64,000 nucleotides of DNA from Variovorax sp. ZS18.2.2 (GTDB taxonomy: Bacteria > Pseudomonadota > Gammaproteobacteria > Burkholderiales > Burkholderiaceae_C). The notes below the pieces were generated by a model that was not told where the DNA came from, searched no databases, and worked only from the letters and a program-made list of their open reading frames with translations. This document shows, one piece after another, positions 27,992 to 35,692 of this stretch (its first letter is position 1; the number at the start of each line of letters is the position of its first letter). The position numbers and the translations under genes are program-made. The stretch spans positions 372,001-436,000 of the forward strand of contig NZ_JANLNM010000002.1 of assembly GCF_024701975.1 (NCBI RefSeq). Direction: 5' to 3'.

Positions 27992-28174
27992 ATGCTCGAT
28001 GTCCTCGTTTCACCTTGGTCGTGCATCGGTGCCGTGGCTGGCTTGCTCATCGCGATGTTGATCCACTGGGCAGCGCCAGACGCTGACGCCGTCCAGGCTG
28101 GCGCATGGCTGGTGGGCATTGGTTGGGTTGCTGGCCTGGCGTGGGACCTGCTGAGCAAAGAGAGCGCCAAGTAG
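27992..28174 (+). CDS. Small two-span membrane protein, function unknown
   Basis: This 60-residue frame encodes two hydrophobic segments ('SCIGAVAGLLIAMLIHWAA' and 'AGAWLVGIGWVAGLAWDLL') and a short charged tail 'SKESAK'. AGGGAA lies about 11 nt before the ATG. It follows cysE by 40 bp and might be co-transcribed. No family is recognised. A real protein is plausible because of the regular hydrophobic pattern, but length alone gives little support. Confidence 0.55.
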   Translation: MLDVLVSPWSCIGAVAGLLIAMLIHWAAPDADAVQAGAWLVGIGWVAGLAWDLLSKESAK

Positions 28175-28388
28175 GCGCATTCGCTGCGCCCGGCCATTCA
28201 TCTCATCGATGGGCTCCCGGCGGTTGTGGCGGCTGGACCCGGAGCGGCCGCAAGGATGCCGGTGGTCGTCGGATATCGATGGCGCTGAGTTCCCGAGCGC
28301 CTGCAGAGGTCGGACATCGGCGAGACAATCGCGGCGCTTTTGCTTTGCCCACCCGGCGCGCGGTGGCAAGAAACCGACCTCTCTCCCC

Positions 28389-29630
28389 ATGTCATCCCCG
28401 CCCGCCGTTTCGACTTCGACCCCCACGCCTGCGTTCTCCCTGTGGCGCATCGCCATACCGGCTTTTGCGCCCTCGCTGCTGTTCGGATTGGGCGAGGGCG
28501 CCATCCTGCCGATCGTGCCGCTGACGGCGCGCGACCTGGGCGCTTCCGTGCCCATCGCCGCGCTGGTGATCGCGATGATCGGGATCGGTTCGCTGTTCAA
28601 CAACATCCCGGCTTCGATGATCACCATGCGCTGGGGCGAGCGCTGGGCCATCGTCGCGGCGGGTGTGTGGAGCGGCCTTGGCATGCTGCTGTGCGTGCTG
28701 ACCTCGCACCTGGGCCTGTTCGCCACGGGCTGCTTCATGGTTGGCATGTCGCAGGCGGTCTACAACCTGGCGCGCCAGAGTTACATGACCGAGGCGGTGC
28801 CCATCGAATACCGTGCGCGGGCGCTGTCGACGCTGGGCGGCGTCATGCGCATCGGCATGTTCGTGGGGCCCTTTCTCGCGGCTGCGGCGGTGCATGCCTT
28901 CGGCCTGTGGGCCGCCTATGTGGTCGGCATCGTGGCCGTGATGGCGGCCGCGGCCATCGGCGCGCGCATCCCCGACCTGGAGGCGCCGCCGGTCCCCGCC
29001 GGGCAGGCAGCACCCGCCTCGACTTCCATCGTCTCGACGCTGCGGGATCACCGCCATGTGTTCCTCACGCTCGGTATCGGCGTGGTCCTGGTCAGCGCGG
29101 TGCGCGCTTCGCGCCAGGCCGTGATCCCGCTCTGGGCCGACCACCTGATGCTGGCGCCCTCGGTGGCTTCGCTGATCTACGGCCTGGCGGGTGGCATCGA
29201 CATGCTGGTGTTCTATCCGGCCGGCAAGGTGATGGACAGGAAAGGCAGGCGCTGGGTCGCGGTGCCGTCGATGCTGATCATGGGACTGGCGATGCTGCTG
29301 ATGCCTCTCACGACCGGCGTTGTGACGCTGCTGATCGCTTCACTGGCGATCGGTTTCGGCAACGGCATCGGCTCGGGGATGATCATGACCCTCGGCGCTG
29401 ACCATTCGCCGCGCCATGGACGTGCGCACTTTCTGGGCATATGGCGTTTGATGTCCGACATCGGGTCTTCGTGCGGGCCGGCACTGCTGTCTTTGCTGGC
29501 GGGTGGCTTGTCGCTTGCTGCGGGGATCGCCGTGACCGGATTGATCGCCTTTGCTGCGGCGGGGACGTTGGCGTATTGGATTCCGCGGCATGCGAATGCG
29601 GGTGGCAAGGGAGCAGGTGTGACGAGGTAG
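28389..29630 (+). CDS. MFS transporter
   Basis: This 413-residue protein has twelve hydrophobic segments in two groups of six, separated by a loop near 'LEAPPVPAGQAAPAST'. The MFS motif-like 'GKVMDRKGRRWVAV' follows the eighth segment, and a weaker copy 'TMRWGERWAIV' is in the first half. It resembles drug or metabolite exporters of the MFS_1 group. The ATG at 28389 is used; the frame is open to 28209, but that part is Arg/Cys-rich and unlike a membrane protein start. Substrate unknown. Confidence 0.9.
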   Translation: MSSPPAVSTSTPTPAFSLWRIAIPAFAPSLLFGLGEGAILPIVPLTARDLGASVPIAALVIAMIGIGSLFNNIPASMITMRWGERWAIVAAGVWSGLGMLLCVLTSHLGLFATGCFMVGMSQAVYNLARQSYMTEAVPIEYRARALSTLGGVMRIGMFVGPFLAAAAVHAFGLWAAYVVGIVAVMAAAAIGARIPDLEAPPVPAGQAAPASTSIVSTLRDHRHVFLTLGIGVVLVSAVRASRQAVIPLWADHLMLAPSVASLIYGLAGGIDMLVFYPAGKVMDRKGRRWVAVPSMLIMGLAMLLMPLTTGVVTLLIASLAIGFGNGIGSGMIMTLGADHSPRHGRAHFLGIWRLMSDIGSSCGPALLSLLAGGLSLAAGIAVTGLIAFAAAGTLAYWIPRHANAGGKGAGVTR

Positions 29631-29734
29631 TCCGCGAGCTGCTCGGCGCGAGATGGCTGAGACGTTGCTGTTTCGATTCGGTCTTGCGCGGATGGGTACT
29701 ATCGAAATAGCGCACCGTCAATCACGCAGCGCAG

Positions 29735-30118
29735 TTAGAGCACGTGCACGTCATGCAAAGTGGCGACATACTCACTCCCGGAGAGATAGAACTCGAACTG
29801 CGCGGTGAGGTCGCTCAAGAGGCCATCTAGCGGAAGGGCGTAGTCGACGGCATAGCCAGTTCCGTCATCAAACGCAATCACCGAAACTCGTAGCCCCTGG
29901 TTCAGACATTGAGGTGCGATCACCTTCGGCTCGCGGCCGTGGCCGTACTCGACAAGGGTTTGGCGAAGATCCGCGCTGGACCAGCGAATGCCGTAGTGGT
30001 TTGGCGCCTCGACAAGAGACATTGCGCCGTCCCAGTCCCCGGCGGCGAGCTTTTCGACCCAAGACTCGACATAGCGAATGAGTAGAGGCTCGATGTCGGG
30101 CGAACGAGGTACGGGCAT
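29735..30118 (-). CDS. Uncharacterised acidic protein
   Basis: This 127-residue protein has no signal peptide or membrane span. It is acidic and opens with a helical stretch ('LLIRYVESWVEKLAAGDWDGAMSLVE') of the kind seen in NTF2-like or DUF-type folds, followed by beta-rich segments ('RVSVIAFDDGTGYAVDYALP'). I do not recognise the family with certainty. It lies between the convergent MFS gene and cadR, with 186 bp of unassigned DNA upstream. Confidence 0.7.
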   Translation of the reverse strand: MPVPRSPDIEPLLIRYVESWVEKLAAGDWDGAMSLVEAPNHYGIRWSSADLRQTLVEYGHGREPKVIAPQCLNQGLRVSVIAFDDGTGYAVDYALPLDGLLSDLTAQFEFYLSGSEYVATLHDVHVL

Positions 30119-30304
30119 GGCTAGAGCGGTGTCGCGTTTGGAGCGTAGGGGGGAAGGTCATTCTGCCTTTCTCGTGAGAACGTCCGCTTTCGGGCGCTTG
30201 CAAGGTCCGCTTTAGTCCCAGAGCGCTCCACCCCAACACACACCCTATCGGCAGGAAAGCCATCGCGCAGACCAACCGACGACCACGTCGGTACACCTCC
30301 CCCC

Positions 30305-30778
30305 TCAACCCGATCGCTTCCCCGCCGCGTTGTGCAGCGACCCATGCACATGCCCCGCGTGCTGCCCGAAGCTCTCCGGTGCAAGGGCAGCGGTGTCCAG
30401 TTCCTGCAGGATGCCGCAGGCGCTCGCCGACTCCGGCCCGCAGCACTGCAGGCGCAGCGCCTTCAATTGCTTTTCCAGGGTCTTCAGTTCGGAGATGCGC
30501 GCGGCCACGTGGCCGATGTGGTCGTCCAGCAACTGGTTGACCTCGCCGCAATCGTCCTGCGGGGCATCGCGGAATTTCAGCAAACCGCGGATCTCGTCGA
30601 GTGTCATGTCCAGCGAGCGGCAGCGCCGGATGAAGCCCAGGCGCTGGGCGTGTTCGTCGTCGTAGATGCGGTAGTTGCCGTCGGTGCGCGCGGGCTCGGG
30701 CAGCAGCTGCTCGCGCTCGTAGTACCGGATGGTTTCGACCGGCGTGTTCGTGACCTTGGCCAGTTCTCCGATTTTCAT
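30305..30778 (-). CDS. cadR: Cd(II)/Pb(II)-responsive MerR-family regulator CadR
   Basis: This 157-residue regulator has an N-terminal MerR winged helix ('MKIGELAKVTNTPVETIRYYE'), a long dimerisation helix and metal-site cysteines Cys77, Cys112 and Cys121, matching the CadR/PbrR layout. The His-rich tail 'GQHAGHVHGSLHNAAG' is also typical of CadR. It is divergent from cadA, with a stretched-spacer promoter (19 bp) between them, so it should activate cadA by DNA distortion when Cd, Pb or Zn binds. Confidence 0.94.
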   Translation of the reverse strand: MKIGELAKVTNTPVETIRYYEREQLLPEPARTDGNYRIYDDEHAQRLGFIRRCRSLDMTLDEIRGLLKFRDAPQDDCGEVNQLLDDHIGHVAARISELKTLEKQLKALRLQCCGPESASACGILQELDTAALAPESFGQHAGHVHGSLHNAAGKRSG

Positions 30779-30811
30779 GATGCGGCAAATCCAGAAGTGG
30801 AAATTCAGCGT

Positions 30812-30842
30812 TTGACTCTACACCTGCTTCAGGGTTTCCAAT
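30812..30842 (+). promoter_or_regulatory. CadR-controlled cadA promoter
   Basis: TTGACT (30812-30817) and TCCAAT (30837-30842) are separated by 19 bp, the extended spacing typical of MerR-type promoters. An imperfect dyad, ACTCT...AGGGT, lies in the spacer (30815-30835). The expected start is about 30849-30850, the cadA ATG itself. Confidence 0.6.
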
Positions 30843-30849
30843 TGCCTTC

Positions 30850-33135
30850 ATGACGAACCAGAACGCCCTGAAGCCCGTGACGCCGGCCCTGCATCACGAC
30901 CACGACCATGGTCACGATCACTCGCATGGACCTGTGCATGCCCATGCCCATGCCGAAACGGCCTGCTGCGGCAACCCTGTCTGCGGTTCGTCGGCCACCG
31001 TGGACGCCACCGACATCCCCAAGGGCGCCTTGCTCTTTCGCATTCCCACGATGGACTGCGCGGTCGAAGAGTCCGAAATCCGCCGTGCGCTCGAGCCGGT
31101 GGCCGGCATCCAGGGGCTGCGTTTTCGCCTCGGCGAGCGCACGATGGCCATCACGGCCGACGCTGGCGCGCTGCCCCGGGCGCTCGATGCGATCCGCAAG
31201 GCAGGCTTCAAGCCCGAGCCTGTCGGCGACACGGCAACGCCGGCCGCCCCTGCGCGCATCGCTGGAATGAGCACAGGCCTCGCGCGCCTCGTCGCCGCTC
31301 TGGTGCTGGCCATCGCGGCCGAGTCGATCTCCTTCCTTGCCTTCGACGGCATGGGCTTCATGGCCGCCGAGATGGTGCTTGCGCTTGCAGCCATCGGGCT
31401 GGCCGGTCTCGATACCTACAAGAAGGGCTTCGGCGCGCTGGTGCGCGGCCGCCTGAACATCAACGCGCTGATGGCCGTCGCCGTGACCGGTGCCTTCGTC
31501 ATCGGCCAGTGGCCTGAGGCCGCGATGGTGATGGCGCTCTATGCGATTGCCGAGCTGATCGAGGCCCGCGCCGTGGACCGTGCCCGCAATGCGATCCAGA
31601 GCCTGTTGGCGCTCGCGCCCGAACAGGCCGAAGTCAAGCAGCCCGACGGCAGCTGGCAGACCGTGATGGCCGACACCGTGGTGCTCGGCGCCGTCGCACG
31701 CATCCGCCCCGGCGAGCGCGTGCCGCTCGACGGCGTGGTGACCGCGGGCCTGAGCGCCATCGACCAGGCGCCGGTCACGGGCGAGAGCATTCCGGTCGAC
31801 AAGACCGTGGGCGACCCGGTCTTCGCGGGCACCATCAACCAGACCGCCGCGCTGGAGTTCCGCGTCACGGCGGTGGCGGCCAACACCACGCTTGCGCGCA
31901 TCATCCACGCGGTCGAAGAGGCGCAGGGAACGCGCGCACCCACGCAGCGTTTCGTCGACAGGTTCGCCGCCATCTACACGCCCGCGGTCTTCGTGCTGGC
32001 GCTGGCGATCGCGCTGTTCACGCCGCTCTTCATGGACTGGACCTGGCTGCAGGCCATCTACAAAGCGCTGGTGCTGCTGGTCATCGCCTGCCCGTGCGCG
32101 CTGGTGATCTCGACGCCCGTCACGGTCGTGAGCGCGCTCGCATCGGCCGCGCGGCGCGGCATCCTGATCAAGGGCGGCACCTACCTTGAAGAGGCGCGCA
32201 AGCTGAAGGCGGTGGCGCTCGACAAGACCGGCACCATCACCGAAGGCAAGCCGAAGCTCGTGGAATCGACGCTGCTCGATGCATCGGGCAACGAGGCGGC
32301 GGTGTTCGCGATTGCGGCAAGCATCGCGGGCCGCTCGGACCATCCGGTGTCGAAGGCCATCGCCGAGGGCCTGAAGGGCGAGCGCGAAGAGGTCGGCGAT
32401 TTCACCGCGCTGCCGGGGCGCGGCGTGCAGGCCGTGCTTTCGGGCCAGACCTACATGCTCGGCAACCACCGGCTGATCGAGGAGAAGGGCCTGTGCACAC
32501 CGACGCTCGAAGCTGAGCTCAAGCGCCATGAAGAGGCGGGCCGCACTGTGACCCTGCTTGCATCGAGCCAGGCCGTGCTCGCGCTGTTCGCCGTCGCCGA
32601 CACGATCAAGGAATCGTCGCAAGCCGCAGTGGCCGAGCTGCGCGCCCTGGGTGTCGTGCCGGTGATGCTCACCGGCGACAACGCCGCCACGGCAAAGACC
32701 ATCGGCGCCCACGCCGGCATCGAGGACGTGCGCGGCAACCTGCTGCCCGAGGAAAAGCTCGGCGCCATCAAGGCCATGCAGGAGCGCTACGGCGCGGTCG
32801 CGATGACCGGCGACGGCATCAACGATGCACCGGCGCTCGCGCAGGCCGACATCGGCTTCGCCATGGGCGGCGCGGGCACCGACACCGCGATGGAAGCGGC
32901 CGACGTGGTCATCATGAACGACGACCTGCGCCGCATTCCCGAGACCATCCGCCTCTCGCGCCGCGCGCATGCGGTGCTGTGGCAGAACATCTCGCTCGCG
33001 CTCGGCATCAAGGGCATCTTCTTCGTGCTCGCGGTGTTCGGCAGCGCGACGATGTGGATGGCGGTGTTTGCCGATATGGGCGCGAGCCTCCTGGTGGTGG
33101 CGAACGGGCTGCGGTTGATGCGGGCCGAGAAGTAG
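30850..33135 (+). CDS. cadA: Heavy-metal P1B-type ATPase CadA
   Basis: This 761-residue inner-membrane pump exports Cd(II), Zn(II) and Pb(II). An extremely His/Asp-rich N-terminus ('HHDHDHGHDHSHGPVHAHAH') is followed by 'CCGNPVCGSS' and a heavy-metal domain with 'TMDCAVEES' in place of CxxC. Membrane helices carry Cys414-Pro-Cys416, and the phosphorylation site is Asp458 in 'DKTGTIT'. 'TGESIPVDK' and 'MTGDGINDAPAL' complete the actuator and nucleotide domains. No ribosome site precedes the ATG, consistent with the promoter placing the start of the RNA near it. Confidence 0.95.
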   Translation: MTNQNALKPVTPALHHDHDHGHDHSHGPVHAHAHAETACCGNPVCGSSATVDATDIPKGALLFRIPTMDCAVEESEIRRALEPVAGIQGLRFRLGERTMAITADAGALPRALDAIRKAGFKPEPVGDTATPAAPARIAGMSTGLARLVAALVLAIAAESISFLAFDGMGFMAAEMVLALAAIGLAGLDTYKKGFGALVRGRLNINALMAVAVTGAFVIGQWPEAAMVMALYAIAELIEARAVDRARNAIQSLLALAPEQAEVKQPDGSWQTVMADTVVLGAVARIRPGERVPLDGVVTAGLSAIDQAPVTGESIPVDKTVGDPVFAGTINQTAALEFRVTAVAANTTLARIIHAVEEAQGTRAPTQRFVDRFAAIYTPAVFVLALAIALFTPLFMDWTWLQAIYKALVLLVIACPCALVISTPVTVVSALASAARRGILIKGGTYLEEARKLKAVALDKTGTITEGKPKLVESTLLDASGNEAAVFAIAASIAGRSDHPVSKAIAEGLKGEREEVGDFTALPGRGVQAVLSGQTYMLGNHRLIEEKGLCTPTLEAELKRHEEAGRTVTLLASSQAVLALFAVADTIKESSQAAVAELRALGVVPVMLTGDNAATAKTIGAHAGIEDVRGNLLPEEKLGAIKAMQERYGAVAMTGDGINDAPALAQADIGFAMGGAGTDTAMEAADVVIMNDDLRRIPETIRLSRRAHAVLWQNISLALGIKGIFFVLAVFGSATMWMAVFADMGASLLVVANGLRLMRAEK

Positions 33136-33140
33136 GCGCG

Positions 33141-33386
33141 CTACGCGTCGCTCTTGGGCAAAGGACTGGTGGCGGGCGTACCACGCGTTTCGAGCGCGGC
33201 GGCGATGCGTTCGAGATTGGCGTTCATGCGCCGCGTCTCGGCGATGTGGTCCGACAGATAGTTGCGCACCTCCTCGAAGTATTGGCCTTGCTTGAGGCCG
33301 CCGCTGCGGCGTATGAAGAAGATCCAGACGCCGATGAGGAGCAGCATGGGCCCCCAGCTGATCACGAGTTGTACAAATGTTTGCAT
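33141..33386 (-). CDS. Small single-span membrane protein
   Basis: This 81-residue protein has one N-terminal hydrophobic segment ('LVISWGPMLLLIGVWIFFI') and then a cytoplasmic, charged, probably helical tail with 'LSDHIAETRRMNANLERIAAALE' that may form a coiled coil. The start 'SWGPMLLLIGVWIFF' resembles the second membrane segment of FtsH-type proteins, and such proteins are common next to unrelated genes in Burkholderiales. GGAAAG lies at good spacing before the ATG. Its stop is 6 nt from the cadA stop on the other strand. Function unknown. Confidence 0.72.
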   Translation of the reverse strand: MQTFVQLVISWGPMLLLIGVWIFFIRRSGGLKQGQYFEEVRNYLSDHIAETRRMNANLERIAAALETRGTPATSPLPKSDA

Positions 33387-33485
33387 GTTCTTTCCGGGGC
33401 GTGAGACGTGATGAAGGGGGCTCGGCGAATGCCGCAGGCAGTCAGCCGCGATGCAGGTTATCGCATCGCGGCTGGCGGCTGGCCT

Positions 33486-34064
33486 TCACCAACGCGCCGC
33501 CCACTTCTCCAGCGGCACGCGCGCCGCATTGCACACGTAGCTCACCGCGTGGTACCAGCCCGCGATCATCATCAGCTCGATCAGTTGCGCGTGGTTCCAA
33601 TGTTCGACGAGCGATTGCCAGAGCGCGTCGTCGATGTCGCTGCGGTCGTGCAGCTGGTCGACCAACTGCACCAGCAGCCGGTCGCGCGGCGCGAGTTGCG
33701 CCACGTCCTCATCCGCGGCCGCCATCACGCGCCGGTCGACCTCGTTGAACCCGGCTGCATCGGCGAAGGCCGCAACGTGCACGCCCCATTCGTACTCAGC
33801 GCCGCAGCGGGCGCACGCGCGCGTGATCACCACCTCGCGATCGCGCAGGCTGACGGCCGCCTTGCGACCCAGCAGGTAACGGCCCAGCCCCAGTGTTCGC
33901 TCGGCGAGCTCCGGGTTGATGGCCAGCACGCGGAAGAGCGCGAGGATCTCGGGCCTTCCGGGCGGGTTCATTCGCGTGAGCAAGTCGGCAATCGGTTCGG
34001 GGAAGGGTGCTTCGAGCGGTGGAATGCGAGGTGTGCGAGCGCTTGGCCAGGCGGCAGTCGTCAT
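33486..34064 (-). CDS. Carboxymuconolactone decarboxylase (AhpD-like) family protein
   Basis: This 192-residue protein has the AhpD-type motif 'CARCGAEYEWGVHV' (Cys-x-x-Cys with a following His) in an all-helical fold. Members are either decarboxylases or disulfide/peroxide reductases; the CxxC suggests the second kind. It is divergent from an HxlR regulator with two strong palindromes in between, so its expression is probably redox- or electrophile-responsive. A GGAT motif precedes the ATG. Confidence 0.9.
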   Translation of the reverse strand: MTTAAWPSARTPRIPPLEAPFPEPIADLLTRMNPPGRPEILALFRVLAINPELAERTLGLGRYLLGRKAAVSLRDREVVITRACARCGAEYEWGVHVAAFADAAGFNEVDRRVMAAADEDVAQLAPRDRLLVQLVDQLHDRSDIDDALWQSLVEHWNHAQLIELMMIAGWYHAVSYVCNAARVPLEKWAARW

Positions 34065-34091
34065 GGTCGGAATCCTTCGTAGAATGCGTTG

Positions 34092-34118
34092 AAATCGCTA
34101 CGGAAATCGTAGCGATTT
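34092..34118. promoter_or_regulatory. Perfect 11-bp inverted repeat, candidate HxlR operator 1
   Basis: AAATCGCTACG (34092-34102) and CGTAGCGATTT (34108-34118) form a perfect inverted repeat around GAAAT, between the divergent AhpD-like and HxlR genes. A second copy lies 35 bp away. The quality of the symmetry makes this one of the clearest operators in the window. Confidence 0.75.
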
Positions 34119-34130
34119 GGCGCAGTCTAT

Positions 34131-34149
34131 CGCTACGAAATCCGTAGCG
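34131..34149. promoter_or_regulatory. Inverted repeat, candidate HxlR operator 2
   Basis: CGCTACG (34131-34137) and CGTAGCG (34143-34149) surround AAATC, repeating the half-sites of the upstream palindrome. Centres of the two sites are about 35 bp apart, a little over three helical turns, so two dimers could sit on the same face of the DNA. Confidence 0.7.
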
Positions 34150-34182
34150 CAAGAGAAGCTATTCGATCACCGAAAGCACGAC

Positions 34183-34506
34183 ATGGACAACGAAGAAGCA
34201 GCCGCCTCGCAGCCCACGCCCACCGTGGCGCGGCGGCCCATCATGCGGCTCCTGGAGCAGCTGGGCCGCAAGGGCACGCTGCGCATCCTGTGGGAGCTGC
34301 GCGATGGCTCGCCGCAGAGCTTCAGGGCGCTGCGCACGAGCACGGAGGACATGTCGCCCTCGGTGCTGAACGACCGGCTCAAGGAGTTGCGCGCGGCCGG
34401 CATCGTCGAGCTCTCGGGCACGGGCTACGTGCTCACCGAGTCGGGCGGCGAACTCGTCAAGCGGCTGACGCCGCTCAACCAATGGGCCAACCGCTGGTTC
34501 GAATAA
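34183..34506 (+). CDS. HxlR-family transcriptional regulator
   Basis: This 107-residue winged-helix protein contains 'LGRKGTLRILWELRDGSPQSF', 'RALRTSTEDMSPSVLNDRLK' and 'GIVELSGTGYVLTESG', the HxlR core. There is no conserved Cys before the helix as in the redox-sensing HypR/YodB group, so the inducer is unclear. The ATG at 34183 lies downstream of both palindromes; an in-frame TTG/GTG start near 34117 would place it within the operator and is less likely. It probably represses itself and the divergent AhpD-like gene. Confidence 0.9.
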   Translation: MDNEEAAASQPTPTVARRPIMRLLEQLGRKGTLRILWELRDGSPQSFRALRTSTEDMSPSVLNDRLKELRAAGIVELSGTGYVLTESGGELVKRLTPLNQWANRWFE

Positions 34507-34513
34507 CCCGAAC

Positions 34514-34532
34514 GGGCCAGGGAAGACGGCCC
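34514..34532 (+). terminator. Possible weak terminator after HxlR gene
   Basis: GGGCC (34514-34518) and GGCCC (34528-34532) can form a short hairpin 8 nt behind the stop codon, followed by CTGTATTT. The stem is short and the U-run poor, so this is tentative. Confidence 0.25.
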
Positions 34533-34622
34533 CTGTATTTCATCTGCAATCGTTCCCGCTTCATCTGAATCGGCCGCGGCGCGCGCGCAATCCGTGCGCA
34601 ACGCGCGCTTCTCAAAGTAGAG

Positions 34623-34674
34623 CCCGAGACAAGCACCACTCCCCGGTGCCTAGATCACCCAGTGTTGGCTCGGG
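34623..34674 (+). promoter_or_regulatory. Structured segment upstream of DUF4148-like gene
   Basis: CCCGAG (34623-34628) pairs with CTCGGG (34669-34674), enclosing a hairpin GCACC (34633-34637) / GGTGC (34645-34649). A further GCCGG/CCGGC pair lies at 34679-34699. The 238-bp region has no gene, so an RNA leader or small RNA is possible, but nothing shows that it is transcribed. Confidence 0.3.
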
Positions 34675-34718
34675 GCCTGCCGGACGCGTATCTGCCGGCG
34701 CACCCCTTCTACTTTTTC

Positions 34719-34730
34719 AGATGCGCATCT
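34719..34730. promoter_or_regulatory. Perfect 12-bp palindrome before ribosome site
   Basis: AGATGCGCATCT is a perfect palindrome directly before AGAAGGAAAC, the ribosome site of the DUF4148-like gene at 34745. It could be an operator or an RNA hairpin controlling access to the ribosome site. Confidence 0.4.
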
Positions 34731-34744
34731 AGAAGGAAACGATC

Positions 34745-35227
34745 ATGAAGAAACTCAATGCCGCCATGGCTGCCCTTGCCGCCACCCTGATGCTCACCGC
34801 CGCCGGCGCCGCCTCGGCCCAGAGCCTGACCCGCGCCGAAGTTATCGCGCAACTGAAGGCGGCCCAGGCCAGCGGCCAACTGGCTGCACTGACGGGCGAA
34901 GACAGCGGCTCGGCCTACCTGTCGCGCCATTTCCAGTCCAGCGAACCGCGCGCCGAAGTGAAGGCCGAGCTGGCACAGGCCAAGGCCGATGGAACCCTCG
35001 GCGTGCTGGTCGCCAGCGACAGCGGCTCGGCTTATCTCTCGCGCAACTTCAAGTCGACCGAGCCGCGCGCAGAGGTCAAGGCCGAGCTGGCCGCGGCCGA
35101 GAAGAGCGGTCATCTCGACGCGCTCTACGGCGAAGACAGCGGCTCGTTCTTCCTCGCGCATGGCGGCAACGCCGTGGCGACGAACAGCGCCGTCGCGATG
35201 GCCGCGCCGCAGAACGCAGGCCAGTGA
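34745..35227 (+). CDS. Exported DUF4148-like protein with three 39-residue repeats
   Basis: This 160-residue protein has a clear signal peptide (residues 1-25, ending 'AGAASA'). The mature part is made of three tandem repeats: residues 30-68, 69-107 and 108 to about 139. The unit reads 'RAEV.A.L..A...G.L', then 'DSGS.YLSR.F.S.EP', and the third copy is cut short. The start of each unit ('LTRAEVIAQLKAAQASG') is the conserved part of DUF4148 proteins, which are abundant periplasmic proteins of unknown role in Burkholderiales and normally carry one copy. The last stretch is Ala/Asn-rich. It overlaps the DUF305 gene by GTGA, so the two are coupled. Confidence 0.85.
   Translation: MKKLNAAMAALAATLMLTAAGAASAQSLTRAEVIAQLKAAQASGQLAALTGEDSGSAYLSRHFQSSEPRAEVKAELAQAKADGTLGVLVASDSGSAYLSRNFKSTEPRAEVKAELAAAEKSGHLDALYGEDSGSFFLAHGGNAVATNSAVAMAAPQNAGQ
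34832..35160 (+). repeat. Three 117-bp coding repeats
   Basis: Units at 34832-34948, 34949-35065 and 35066 to about 35160 encode the 39-residue repeats of the DUF4148-like protein. The protein repeats are very similar, while the DNA differs at many third positions, so the duplication is not recent or has been held by selection. Confidence 0.8.
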
Positions 35228-35685
35228 GCCCCACATCCCTGCGCCGGAAGCGCGGCATCGCGCTGGCGGCCGTGGCGGTCGCAGCGCTGGTCGCTGCTGC
35301 GGGCGTGCTGCCCGCGGCGGCCGACTCGCTCGCCGCCGCCTTCGCGGCCGAGAACGACGCTGCCATGAACCGGATGATGGCCGCGATGGAGATCAAGCCC
35401 TCCGGCGACGTCGACCGCGATTTCGCCGCGATGATGATCCCGCACCACCAGGGCGCGATCGAGATGGCGCAGGCCGAGTTGCGCTATGGCCGCAACGAGC
35501 AGCTCCGCCGCATCGCGCAGGAAATCATCGTCGAGCAGCAGCAGGAGATCGCGGCGATGCATCTCGCGCTCGGCCAGCCGCTGCCGCCCTCTGTCGCAGC
35601 GCCGACCCAGGGGCTTCCCGCCACCCACACAACAACATCCATGCCGCATCAGCACCCGATGCCCGGCATGCGCATGGACCGCTGA
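35224..35685 (+). CDS. DUF305-family exported protein
   Basis: This 153-residue protein has an N-terminal signal segment (about 1-33) and the DUF305 core: 'NRMMAAMEI', 'DFAAMMIPHHQGAIEMAQAE' and 'IIVEQQQEIAAMHLAL'. The PHHQGAI motif is the family hallmark and probably binds metal. The C-terminus is Met/His-rich ('MPHQHPMPGMRMDR'), like that of copper-binding proteins. Its GTG overlaps the stop of the preceding gene. Family function is unknown, though members often lie near copper genes. Confidence 0.9.
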   Translation: MSPTSLRRKRGIALAAVAVAALVAAAGVLPAAADSLAAAFAAENDAAMNRMMAAMEIKPSGDVDRDFAAMMIPHHQGAIEMAQAELRYGRNEQLRRIAQEIIVEQQQEIAAMHLALGQPLPPSVAAPTQGLPATHTTTSMPHQHPMPGMRMDR

Positions 35686-35692
35686 GACACCC

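Noticed and set aside
28209..28388. N-terminal extension of the first MFS carrier
   Set aside because: The extra residues are Arg/Cys-rich and unlike a membrane-protein start; the ATG at 28389 gives a normal MFS length.
30121..30384. An 87-codon minus-strand frame between cadR and the unknown gene
   Set aside because: It partly overlaps cadR, has biased composition and lacks a ribosome site.
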